DNA of 6,791 nt from an uncultured Pseudomonadota bacterium (GCA_913040875.1 CAJWHX010000188.1:1-6791), one strand, 5' to 3'. Positions 1 through 6,247 are shown, numbered from the stretch's first letter. The notes: generated from the sequence alone by a model not told the origin. Numbers and translations are program-made.

Positions 1-42
1 GTGTCACCCTGTGAATTCATCATCCACTCTCAACTTTGAAAC
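1..42. repeat. Direct repeat, copy A (partner at 200-248)
   Basis: This stretch begins gtgtcaccct and ends caactttgaaac. It matches 200-248 at nearly every base apart from three substitutions and a 7-base insertion in the second copy (an expanded ctct run). The copies are in direct orientation with a period of about 200 bp and contain no convincing gene. The repeat begins at the window edge, so the copy may extend further left. It could be a duplicated intergenic block from an array that continues upstream, or a family-wide regulatory repeat; the sequence alone does not decide. Confidence 0.75.
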
Positions 43-50
43 GGGGAGGG

Positions 51-180
51 TGGTTGAGATTTTTAGGGTGATGTGGTTGTTGGTTTGTTGATTGGTGGTT
101 GGGTTGATGTAGCCGTTGGGTTTGTTGTTGAGTGGCTTGGATATTGACTTGTTATTGTTGTTTGATTGATCTGTTTTTTA
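51..180. other. Non-coding T/G-rich, C-poor tract between the two direct repeats
   Basis: About 130 bases contain only five C residues on the + strand and are dominated by ttgttg, tggttg and gattg words. No gene is supported here. The complementary strand is A/C-rich and happens to stay open for about 57 codons (roughly 186 to 10, reading Asn/Gln/Thr-rich low complexity) but has no start codon or ribosome binding site. The strong strand asymmetry could reflect a transcribed, unstructured RNA leader or simple-repeat drift; function is unknown. The whole 1-362 stretch otherwise holds only the direct repeats and a possible -10 box. Confidence 0.6.
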
Positions 181-199
181 TCCCTCGATCTCAGCCCCT

Positions 200-248
200 G
201 TGTCACCCTTTGAATCCATCATCTACTCTCCGCTCTCAACTTTGAAAC
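200..248. repeat. Direct repeat, copy B (partner at 1-42)
   Basis: Second copy of the repeat: gtgtcaccct at its left end and caactttgaaac at its right end, 7 bases longer than copy A because of an extra ccgctct. It sits about 120 bp upstream of the first ferritin-like gene. The last bases of the block lead directly into the A/T-rich upstream region of that gene, so the repeat may belong to its 5' regulatory region. Confidence 0.75.
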
Positions 249-339
249 TATGGTTAAACTACGGTCGTTTGGTATATGGTTTGAAGGGAATATTTGTCTT
301 CATTCGGGAACCAAATGTTTTTCCCACTGTCTTACCATG

Positions 340-345
340 TAGAAT
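340..345 (+). promoter_or_regulatory. Possible -10 box for the first ferritin-like gene
   Basis: TAGAAT matches the sigma70-type TATAAT at five of six positions and lies 23 bases before the preferred ATG at 369. No good -35 hexamer is found 16-18 bases upstream (the region is T-rich, gttttt), so this is a weak call. A regulator-dependent promoter or one further upstream is equally possible. Confidence 0.3.
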
Positions 346-368
346 AGACTCAAATCACAGGAATGGAC

Positions 369-1607
369 ATGATACAGCAACTGATTCTCAATACCCTGAT
401 GGCTTGCCACTCTAACGTAGCAGCAGCAGACACTCCAGACACGAGCTCTGAAACCAAGAAGACTGAAACAGAGAAGATAGACAATAAGACTGAAAAGAAG
501 GCGACTGAAACCAAGAAGGAGACCGTAGAAGGGCTGCGATATACGGAGGAAGAGTTGAACGACATATTAAGTGGTTTTGAACCATATAAAGAACCGCCAT
601 GGCCCTCGTCATTGCCCGCACCTGTTGGGTTGGACAAGTTGCCCGAGATGTTTCCATCAAGCGCCGCGCTTGAACAATATTCATCGACGATACTCTTATC
701 CGATCTCAGTTATTATGATCTTCGTTTCTATGATCAACCACAAGACAACCCCTATGAGTATGTGTGTAAACGATTGTGTAATTACACTTCAAATGAATCG
801 AATGGTGCCATTGTTCGCCTGACAACTGTACGACACTGTAAGATGGACTTGATTGAGAACTGGAAAGAGGTAGTGGGCGCCGTTCAAGAGCAGGGGCGAG
901 ATGAACTGTTACCCCAATTGGAAGTAAAAGTCGGTGTGGTTTCATGCACCGGGTCTACTGGTTTAATAAAGCATGGCCGTGCTGCTACAACCCCCGCACA
1001 GTATGAAGCATTGGAGGATGATTGGGGCGGGTATTTTGCCAGACTCGCACAAGAAGAGGCAACGGCGGTCTTTGCCTTTGGTGAATTGCTTGAGCACTTG
1101 CAAGACTGGGAAGCACCATCCTCTCTGCAAGATTGGTGCAGTCGAATCATCGAAGAGGAAAAGGTGCACACCTTGATGATGTCGGGATTGGCACATCGAA
1201 ATGGTCAAAGATCCGCAGTGGTACAGTTTCCAGAACCCAATCGAGTTTCGATGAAGGAGATGGCGATTCACAATGCATTAACGGGCTGCATTGGGGAAAC
1301 ATGGTCGGCGGTTGGACTCTGTCATCAGGCAGAACACGCCCCCAAGTACAACGGAGTCTTTAAAAGAGTTGCCAAAGATGAGACTTCTCACGCCGAGTTC
1401 AGTTGGGCACTGCACGATTGGTTGATGTCCAAACTCACAGAGGATGAACAGACAGAGGTTCTAGAGGCGATGCGAGAGATGCTGGCGACGACTCCTGAAA
1501 CCAACTCCACAGGAGCACGGTCTATGGGGGAAATGAGTGCGAAGACCACTGTACGAGCATGGAAGGTGTTTTCGAATCAGATTGAGATGATGATGGATGA
1601 TGGATGA
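369..1607 (+). CDS. Ferritin-like (putative diiron) lipoprotein, paralog 1
   Basis: Predicted exported protein of 412 aa with a C-terminal ferritin-like four-helix bundle. Seen: leader MIQQLILNTLMAC with a lipobox-like LMAC (Cys13); a Thr/Lys/Glu-rich linker at about 18-55; a region of unknown fold (about 75-200) with Cys133, Cys137, Cys157 and Cys193; then the metal-ligand pattern E229/E230, E264-x-x-H267, E310 and E338-x-x-H341. This E...ExxH...E...ExxH pattern is the known diiron signature of rubrerythrin/ferritin-like proteins; the actual reaction (iron or oxygen chemistry, peroxide removal or an oxygenase) cannot be told. Start: ATG 363 is two codons longer, but AGGA (359-362) is correctly spaced only for 369, and 369 gives a leader the same length as that of the paralog at 3297. 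An in-frame TAG at 345-347 rules out a longer start. The C-terminal MMMDDG is encoded by an ATG/GAT simple repeat. Sure of the paralogy and diiron motif, unsure of function. Confidence 0.8.
   Translation: MIQQLILNTLMACHSNVAAADTPDTSSETKKTETEKIDNKTEKKATETKKETVEGLRYTEEELNDILSGFEPYKEPPWPSSLPAPVGLDKLPEMFPSSAALEQYSSTILLSDLSYYDLRFYDQPQDNPYEYVCKRLCNYTSNESNGAIVRLTTVRHCKMDLIENWKEVVGAVQEQGRDELLPQLEVKVGVVSCTGSTGLIKHGRAATTPAQYEALEDDWGGYFARLAQEEATAVFAFGELLEHLQDWEAPSSLQDWCSRIIEEEKVHTLMMSGLAHRNGQRSAVVQFPEPNRVSMKEMAIHNALTGCIGETWSAVGLCHQAEHAPKYNGVFKRVAKDETSHAEFSWALHDWLMSKLTEDEQTEVLEAMREMLATTPETNSTGARSMGEMSAKTTVRAWKVFSNQIEMMMDDG
1062..1111. repeat. 50-bp exact repeat inside paralog 1 (partner 3900-3949)
   Basis: Fifty bases, from acggcggtctttgcctttgg to the end of gcaagactggga, are identical in the two ferritin-like genes, including every silent position. 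They encode the first ligand helix region (residues about TAVFAFGELLEHLQDWE). Flanking sequence on both sides differs at many third codon positions, so this tract stands out as more recently homogenised than the rest. Confidence 0.85.
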
Positions 1608-1619
1608 TCAGTGATGAGT

Positions 1620-1676
1620 GACGATCGTCGGTTTGCAGAGGCTGTACGATCTGCAAATTGAGAGGGCGTGATCGTC
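1620..1676. other. Nested inverted repeats downstream of the first ferritin-like gene
   Basis: Outer arms gacgatc (1620-1626) and gatcgtc (1670-1676) are perfect complements and enclose a second perfect pair, tttgcag (1632-1638) and ctgcaaa (1651-1657), with a 12-base loop. The left outer arm also lies in a 10-base palindrome, gacgatcgtc (1620-1629). The structure starts 13 bases after the stop codon, so it could end or stabilise the upstream transcript. No T-run follows it, so it is not a canonical intrinsic terminator; an operator for the next gene is an alternative. Confidence 0.45.
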
Positions 1677-1764
1677 CGATAGCCCCTGTCAATCCTCCTG
1701 TATTTATCGAGTATGAAATACGCAAAGTCAGCGTTCTATGTGTGTTATTTACGCCCTATATACC

Positions 1765-1792
1765 TTGACAAAATGACGATATTTGGTTAAAT
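1765..1792 (+). promoter_or_regulatory. Candidate sigma70-type promoter for the lamin-tail lipoprotein gene
   Basis: A perfect TTGACA (1765-1770) is followed after 16 bases by TTAAAT (1787-1792, four of six matches to TATAAT). It would start transcription about 25-30 bases before the ATG at 1827, leaving a short leader with the GAGG ribosome binding site at 1818-1821. This suggests that the second and third genes can be transcribed independently of the first. Confidence 0.5.
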
Positions 1793-1826
1793 CCGAACAG
1801 TTTGAAAGTGGAAATAAGAGGGTGTT

Positions 1827-3221
1827 ATGCAGTGGTTGATGTTTGTGTTGGGATGCGGAGAAAAGGACTTGGATACGGGTGCGGAAGAGCCCATAGAGGA
1901 TACTTCACCAGAAGAGGATCCTGAAGAAGAAGAGGAAGATACCGATACAGAGGATACCGATACCTCAACACCAGATGAGCCAGCAGAGCACACCATTGAA
2001 AACATTCAGCAGGGACTCATTCCAACCGGTGAGACAGTCACCCTAGAAGATGTGATTGTATCTTCTCCGGCTAACTACTACGGATTTTACATCACCACCG
2101 CGAGTGGCGGTCCGTACTCTGGAATGTTTGTATATTATTACTTTGATGACGCGATCTCTCTCAACATTGAACAGGGAGACATCCTGACGATTACTGGAGA
2201 AGTTTGGGAATATCCAGACACCTGTGAGGACGGTCAAGACAATGATGGAGATGGCTTGGCAGACGCCGAAGATCCAGATTGTCAAGAAGGGAGTCAAGAA
2301 ATTGAGTTGTCCGATTATCAAACGATGACCGAGTTGAAACTATTGGATCCCGGCGACATCAACAAGACTGGTGAAGCCGAAACAGAACCTTCGATAACGA
2401 TCGTGGATTCAGAGTTGTTGACAGCCCCAGAAACGGCAGAAGCCTACGAAGGCGTATTGGTTCGCATTGAAAATGGTACAGTAACCACTGAACTCGATGA
2501 TGAAGGTAGATGGGCCATTGACTCTGTGATGGTGGATGACTTGTTCAACGTTCAGCCCGGATTGATCAATGATGGCGACACCTTCGATGTTGTACAGGGA
2601 ATTCTGCACTACAGTGCTGGAGACTATAAGATTTTACCGCGCAGTCAAGATGACTTGAGTGGCTGGAATCGAACCTGTATGGGAGAGCGATGCATTTGGG
2701 AGGCCACTGAGGGTGAGTTGGTGATCTCTGAGTTTATGGCCAATCCCCACAACGATGGAGACTGTCTCGATTCTGAAGGGGAATATGTTGAAGTGACGTA
2801 TGTATCTGAGAGTGGACAGAAACTAGACTTGAGAGGGCTTCAACTCTCTGATGAAAGCAAGACAGAGTTCGTGACACAGCACGTGGTTCTGGATCCCGGG
2901 ATGTCTGCTTGGATTTCCGTTGGAGAAGATAGTTGCTACGGCAATGCCAATGTATACTTGGGCAGCACCAGTTTCAGTCTCAACAATGGTGGAGATACAC
3001 TCTCGTTGTTTCACGACAATATTGATGGACAGCGATTGGATTTTGACGACCTGACTTATACAGGCGATTGGGTGGAAACCGGTGTCTCTATTCAGCTGTC
3101 TGCAGACAAAATGACCGCAACTGAGAATGATGATGGAAACAACTGGTGTCTTTCGACAACCGTGATTGGAAACACTGTAGATCTAGGAACTCCAGGTGAA
3201 CCCAACGCTGTTTGCGAGTAA
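1827..3221 (+). CDS. Acidic lipoprotein with OB-fold-like modules and a C-terminal lamin-tail domain
   Basis: Predicted surface or periplasmic lipoprotein of 464 aa. Seen, in order: a 9-residue leader, MQWLMFVLG, before Cys10; a highly acidic Asp/Glu/Thr spacer (about 13-55) with repeated DTDTEDTDT; a beta-rich module (about 60-175) resembling the OB-fold domains of extracellular nucleases, interrupted by CEDGQDNDGDGLAD (133-146, closing Cys152), an Asp-rich cassette of the thrombospondin-3/EF-hand-like calcium-binding type; a second similar module (about 185-280) with YEGVLVRIENGTVT and YKILPRSQDDL; and a lamin-tail domain (about 297-460) beginning GELVISEFMANP. No nuclease catalytic domain is present, so a structural, adhesive or binding role is inferred. 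The start is fixed by an in-frame TAA at 1815-1817 and GAGG at 1818-1821. It lies between two ferritin-like paralogs on the same strand. Domain calls are from memory of family patterns; the lamin-tail and cassette calls are firmer than the OB folds. Confidence 0.8.
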   Translation: MQWLMFVLGCGEKDLDTGAEEPIEDTSPEEDPEEEEEDTDTEDTDTSTPDEPAEHTIENIQQGLIPTGETVTLEDVIVSSPANYYGFYITTASGGPYSGMFVYYYFDDAISLNIEQGDILTITGEVWEYPDTCEDGQDNDGDGLADAEDPDCQEGSQEIELSDYQTMTELKLLDPGDINKTGEAETEPSITIVDSELLTAPETAEAYEGVLVRIENGTVTTELDDEGRWAIDSVMVDDLFNVQPGLINDGDTFDVVQGILHYSAGDYKILPRSQDDLSGWNRTCMGERCIWEATEGELVISEFMANPHNDGDCLDSEGEYVEVTYVSESGQKLDLRGLQLSDESKTEFVTQHVVLDPGMSAWISVGEDSCYGNANVYLGSTSFSLNNGGDTLSLFHDNIDGQRLDFDDLTYTGDWVETGVSIQLSADKMTATENDDGNNWCLSTTVIGNTVDLGTPGEPNAVCE

Positions 3222-3264
3222 GGCAGTTTTTGGAATATAGGGACGGCAACTCGTTTCATCGGCT

Positions 3265-3288
3265 ATCCTACAAATTAGGATGAAGGAG
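3265..3288 (+). promoter_or_regulatory. Small hairpin abutting the Shine-Dalgarno of the second ferritin-like gene
   Basis: atccta (3265-3270) and taggat (3276-3281) form a perfect 6-bp stem with a 5-base loop. Immediately after it comes AAGGAG (3283-3288), a strong ribosome binding site 8 bases before the ATG at 3297. The stem leaves the ribosome binding site free, so it could mark an operator, a processing site or a translational switch, or be chance. No good promoter was found in the 75-bp gap, which favours read-through from the gene before. Confidence 0.4.
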
Positions 3289-3296
3289 ATGGGACC

Positions 3297-4433
3297 ATGG
3301 TATACCAGTTAATACTCAACACGTTGATGGCCTGCCAGCCCAAAGTTCCAGCTTCAACCAGTTCAGTAGTCGATGCAAAACAGGTACCCGAATCAAACGA
3401 TCCAGAATCTCGATCAGGGAATGATAGCAGGAAAGACTTGTGGCCATCAGCATTGCCTGACCCCATTGGTCTTGAAGATCTGCCATCAGTAAAACCCACC
3501 AGTGACGCGTTGCAATTTTATGCGAGTGAAGTATCGTTACGCGATTTAAGTGACTATGAGATTGGATATTACGATCAATATTCCAAGAATCCACAGCATT
3601 ATCTTTGTAAAAAGATGTGTGCTTTACACCCAGAGGTATTCAATTCATCGTTCGATATGTACGATATCGAGAACTGTCGGATGGATCTGATCGATAATTG
3701 GAAAGAGGTCGTTGGAGCGGTTCAGGAGCAAGGCCGAGAGAAACTGTTGCCTCAATTGGATGTACAAGTTGGTGTGGTTGAATGCAATGGAAGCCTCGTA
3801 CATGTTCAGTTTGGCAGGGCAGCCACAACGCCCGCACAGTATCAATCATTTGACGCAGACTGGGGTGGGTATTTTGCCAGACTGGCACAAGAAGAAGCGA
3901 CGGCGGTCTTTGCCTTTGGTGAATTGCTTGAGCACTTGCAAGACTGGGAGGCACCAGCATCGCTTCAAGACTGGTGTAGTCGAATCATTGACGAGGAAAG
4001 AACACATACCCTGATGATGTCAGGATTGGCACATCGAAACGGTCAACAGTCCGCAGTCGTACAGTTTCCAGAAGTCAACAGAGTCTCGATGAAAGAGATG
4101 GCGATTCACAATGCGCTAATGGGCTGTATTGGGGAGACGTGGTCTGCAGTGCTGCTTCGATATCAATCCGAACACGCCCCCAAATACAACGGGGTTTTCA
4201 AACGAATTGCTCAGGATGAGACTTCTCACGCCGAGTTCAGCTGGGTATTGCACGAATGGCTGATGTCTCAACTTACGGAGAGTGAACGGGAGGACGTCAT
4301 TCAAGCGATGCGAGAGATGTTGTCTACTCTTCCAAAATATAGGTATGCTGAGGAGATAGGGGAGATGAGTCCAGAAGTATTTGGCCTAGCGTGGGAATAT
4401 TTTTCAGAACACCTAGAGACGATAGTTGTTTAA
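3297..4433 (+). CDS. Ferritin-like (putative diiron) lipoprotein, paralog 2
   Basis: 378-aa paralog of the protein at 369-1607. Leader MVYQLILNTLMAC gives Cys13, as in paralog 1; a shorter Ser/Pro/Asp-rich linker (about 15-48) replaces the Lys/Glu-rich one. The middle region keeps the cysteines (Cys104, Cys108, Cys127, Cys163), and the bundle keeps every putative metal ligand: E199/E200, E234-x-x-H237, E280 and E308-x-x-H311. Over the last ~170 residues of the shared core I count about 27 differences by eye (roughly 84% identity), mostly conservative. The start is supported by AAGGAG 8 bases upstream and an in-frame TAG at 3276-3278 that excludes a longer form. It is probably co-transcribed with the lamin-tail gene (75-bp gap) and ends 14 bases short of the convergent carbamoyltransferase gene. 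Paralog 1 has one extra Cys (318) where this one has Arg. Molecular function unknown beyond the diiron inference. Confidence 0.8.
   Translation: MVYQLILNTLMACQPKVPASTSSVVDAKQVPESNDPESRSGNDSRKDLWPSALPDPIGLEDLPSVKPTSDALQFYASEVSLRDLSDYEIGYYDQYSKNPQHYLCKKMCALHPEVFNSSFDMYDIENCRMDLIDNWKEVVGAVQEQGREKLLPQLDVQVGVVECNGSLVHVQFGRAATTPAQYQSFDADWGGYFARLAQEEATAVFAFGELLEHLQDWEAPASLQDWCSRIIDEERTHTLMMSGLAHRNGQQSAVVQFPEVNRVSMKEMAIHNALMGCIGETWSAVLLRYQSEHAPKYNGVFKRIAQDETSHAEFSWVLHEWLMSQLTESEREDVIQAMREMLSTLPKYRYAEEIGEMSPEVFGLAWEYFSEHLETIVV
3900..3949. repeat. 50-bp exact repeat inside paralog 2 (partner 1062-1111)
   Basis: Partner of the identical tract in paralog 1. It is in direct orientation, about 2.8 kb away, in the same codon frame and at the same protein position, so it derives from the gene duplication. 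The absence of even one silent change over 50 bases suggests later gene conversion. Confidence 0.85.
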
Positions 4434-4447
4434 GCATACTTGTTGTT

Positions 4448-6127
4448 TTAATCCCGCTCAACCAAGCACTCTCCAATCCACAGCCCTTCCAAATCTGAGG
4501 CGACGAAAGCCCGTACAGCATCGTTTGCGGTACAGACGATCGGTTCCTCGTGCATGTTGAAAGAGGTGTTGATGAGGACTCCGTGCCCGATGCGTTCATC
4601 GATCAGGGTCAGAAGGTCATAGAGGTCTGGATTGGTGTCTCGGTCTAGAACCTGGGGACGGGCGGTCCAGTCTACGTGGACGGCAGCGGGGCAGTACTGC
4701 TGAAAGAGTTTGGTGGTGGGTGTGCAGACCGTCATGAACCGCAGTGACTCCTGCACCTTGTGGGTGTCGGTAAAGTACTTTTCGACATCGACATCCCGTA
4801 TCAGTGGGGCAAAGGGCATGAACTCTGTGCGCTGGAGCCTTTTGTTCAGCCTGTCGTTTAAGGTATGGTCATTCGGGACTGCCAAGATACTTCGATTGCC
4901 CAACGCACGTGGACCCCATTCCATCTTTCCGCAGGCACGCGCCACCACTCCACCAGAGCAGAGGATGTCGGCGATGCGCTCTAGGTCTACTGAATTTTGC
5001 GTGAGGTTGTTTCGTTTGATGGCCTTAAAGACGTCTGTTCGGGGCGCTTCGAAACCCAAATAGGCATTGGGTAGGGCTGTTGGTGTGGCATTGGCGACTT
5101 TGAGGGCGGCTCCCAGTGCGAGACCACCATCTCCCATATTCGGGACCACCCACAGACTCTTTACACATTCGAGTGCAGCCAATCGTTGGTTCATCTTAAC
5201 ATTGGCGAAAATCCCGCCGGCAACAACCACATCGGATATTCCAGATTTTTCTACCCAGTGTGAAATGTAGTCGCACATGTTTCGCTCTAGAACGAGTTGT
5301 GCTGATGCCGCGACCTCGGCAGGCGTGAACTCTTTGCAATATCGCCAGAACTTGTCGTCTGGTTGTGCTGGTTTGGATACTGAGACACGGCTGAATCGTC
5401 CGCGTTTGCTGTCAAAGTAGACCGATTTCTGAAAGTGATCGACGAGTGCAGAAGGGGGTTCTGCAAGGGCTGCAAGTCCAGTGATCTTGCCTTCATGCCT
5501 GAGTGGTGTATACCCCAAAATTTCTGTAACCCTCGAATAGAACATCGACATCGAAGAGAGTCCAGACTGGCTCCACAATGAATGCAGTGTGTTTCCTTCA
5601 CCCTTCCAGGCGCTTGCAGACAGCCCATCTCCCATCGCATCAATCGTCAGAACCAAACACTGGTCTTTGCTTTGGGTCCGATAGGCAGATTCTGCGTGGC
5701 ACCGATGGTGATCGAGCATTTTGAGTTGGTAGTTTTCGAAGGGACGCTGTTTGAGATTCTTGCGAATGATCCGTGCAGAGGCTTGGATTTCAAGCTGTTC
5801 CAGACCCATTTTTCGCAGGCTCGACTGGTACACCAGATATCCATGCAACTGAGTGGAGAATTGTCCTTGAGCCTTCGCACTTTGATGCCGTTCGGGGAAC
5901 TGTCTAAGAATGGCTGAGGGGGTGAATGAAGAACCCACCGCCACGACGTCGACATCTTTATACGCTACACCGTGTGTGGTCATCAGTTGATCAATGGCAC
6001 CCCATGGAAATGCACTGGAGTTTTTCACTCTGTCAATACGTTCTTGGTTCACTGCACCGACCAATACTCCGTCAATGACCAGTGCGGCACCGGCATCATG
6101 ATTGTCAACGATTCCCAGAATGATCAC
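4448..6127 (-). CDS. NodU/CmcH/TobZ-family O-carbamoyltransferase
   Basis: Complete 559-aa cytoplasmic enzyme of the family that transfers a carbamoyl group from carbamoyl phosphate, with ATP through a carbamoyl-adenylate intermediate, to a hydroxyl of an acceptor (Nod factors, cephamycins, aminoglycosides, novobiocin-type antibiotics). Seen: an N-terminal Kae1-like half with MIILGIVDNHDAGAAL, NQERIDRVKN (27-36), the metal-binding motif HHRCHAESAY (140-149), DAMGDG (163-168), GGIFANVKMNQ (304-314) and GDGGLALGA (332-340); a C-terminal YrdC-like half with GKMEWGPRALGNRSIL (400-415), FMPFAPLI and LINTSFNMHEEPIV (518-531). Length is normal for the family and no key motif is missing. The start is GTG at 6127 with AGGA 7 bases upstream; the N-terminus matches family expectation. 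The acceptor is unknown because no biosynthetic genes are visible. It is convergent with the ferritin-like gene, so not in that operon. Confidence 0.93.
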   Translation of the reverse strand: MIILGIVDNHDAGAALVIDGVLVGAVNQERIDRVKNSSAFPWGAIDQLMTTHGVAYKDVDVVAVGSSFTPSAILRQFPERHQSAKAQGQFSTQLHGYLVYQSSLRKMGLEQLEIQASARIIRKNLKQRPFENYQLKMLDHHRCHAESAYRTQSKDQCLVLTIDAMGDGLSASAWKGEGNTLHSLWSQSGLSSMSMFYSRVTEILGYTPLRHEGKITGLAALAEPPSALVDHFQKSVYFDSKRGRFSRVSVSKPAQPDDKFWRYCKEFTPAEVAASAQLVLERNMCDYISHWVEKSGISDVVVAGGIFANVKMNQRLAALECVKSLWVVPNMGDGGLALGAALKVANATPTALPNAYLGFEAPRTDVFKAIKRNNLTQNSVDLERIADILCSGGVVARACGKMEWGPRALGNRSILAVPNDHTLNDRLNKRLQRTEFMPFAPLIRDVDVEKYFTDTHKVQESLRFMTVCTPTTKLFQQYCPAAVHVDWTARPQVLDRDTNPDLYDLLTLIDERIGHGVLINTSFNMHEEPIVCTANDAVRAFVASDLEGLWIGECLVERD

Positions 6128-6154
6128 AACGATATCCTATAGAGTAAGAGGGTA

Positions 6155-6182
6155 AAGATACTCTAACCTGACTTGTCCTCAA
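6155..6182 (-). promoter_or_regulatory. Possible promoter of the carbamoyltransferase gene
   Basis: On the minus strand TTGAGG (6182-6177) is followed after 16 bases by TATCTT (6160-6155), each matching four of six consensus positions, and lies about 28 bases before the GTG start. The -35 element falls inside the hairpin at 6171-6198, so any protein binding the inverted repeat would affect it. Weak call based only on hexamers and spacing. Confidence 0.3.
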
Positions 6183-6198
6183 GTTCGAGGAGTCAAGT
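6171..6198. other. Inverted repeat upstream of the carbamoyltransferase gene
   Basis: acttgtcctc (6171-6180) pairs with gagga (6187-6191) plus caagt (6194-6198), leaving a 2-base bulge (gt) and a 6-base loop (aagttc), ten base pairs in all. It lies 44-71 bases before the GTG start. It could be an operator overlapping the proposed promoter or a weak transcription end for the reading frame at 6248-6616. No T-run follows on the minus strand, so a canonical terminator is unlikely. Confidence 0.4.
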
Positions 6199-6247
6199 GG
6201 TATCTGAACCAATTGGTCGTTGAGTTTTAGGCAGAGGGCTTGTCGTA

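Noticed and set aside
10..186. Minus-strand open frame rich in Asn, Gln and Thr
   Set aside because: No start codon; openness is explained by the lack of C on the + strand, and the residues are low complexity.
200..415. 71-codon + strand frame starting GTG at 200
   Set aside because: It starts within the direct repeat, has no ribosome binding site, overlaps the start of the ferritin-like gene and shows no protein-like pattern.
1938..1963. Tandem gataccgatac repeat (1938-1948 and 1953-1963) considered as an iteron or CRISPR-like element
   Set aside because: Only two in-frame copies, encoding DTDT within the acidic low-complexity spacer; explained by coding.
1787..2005. Ser/Val-rich minus-strand frame opposite the acidic spacer
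   Set aside because: It is the complement of Asp/Glu/Thr codon repeats; a shadow of the real acidic tract.
4710..5063. 117-codon + strand frame inside the carbamoyltransferase
   Set aside because: It lies fully antisense to a gene with all family motifs and reads as composition-driven Ser/Arg-rich sequence.
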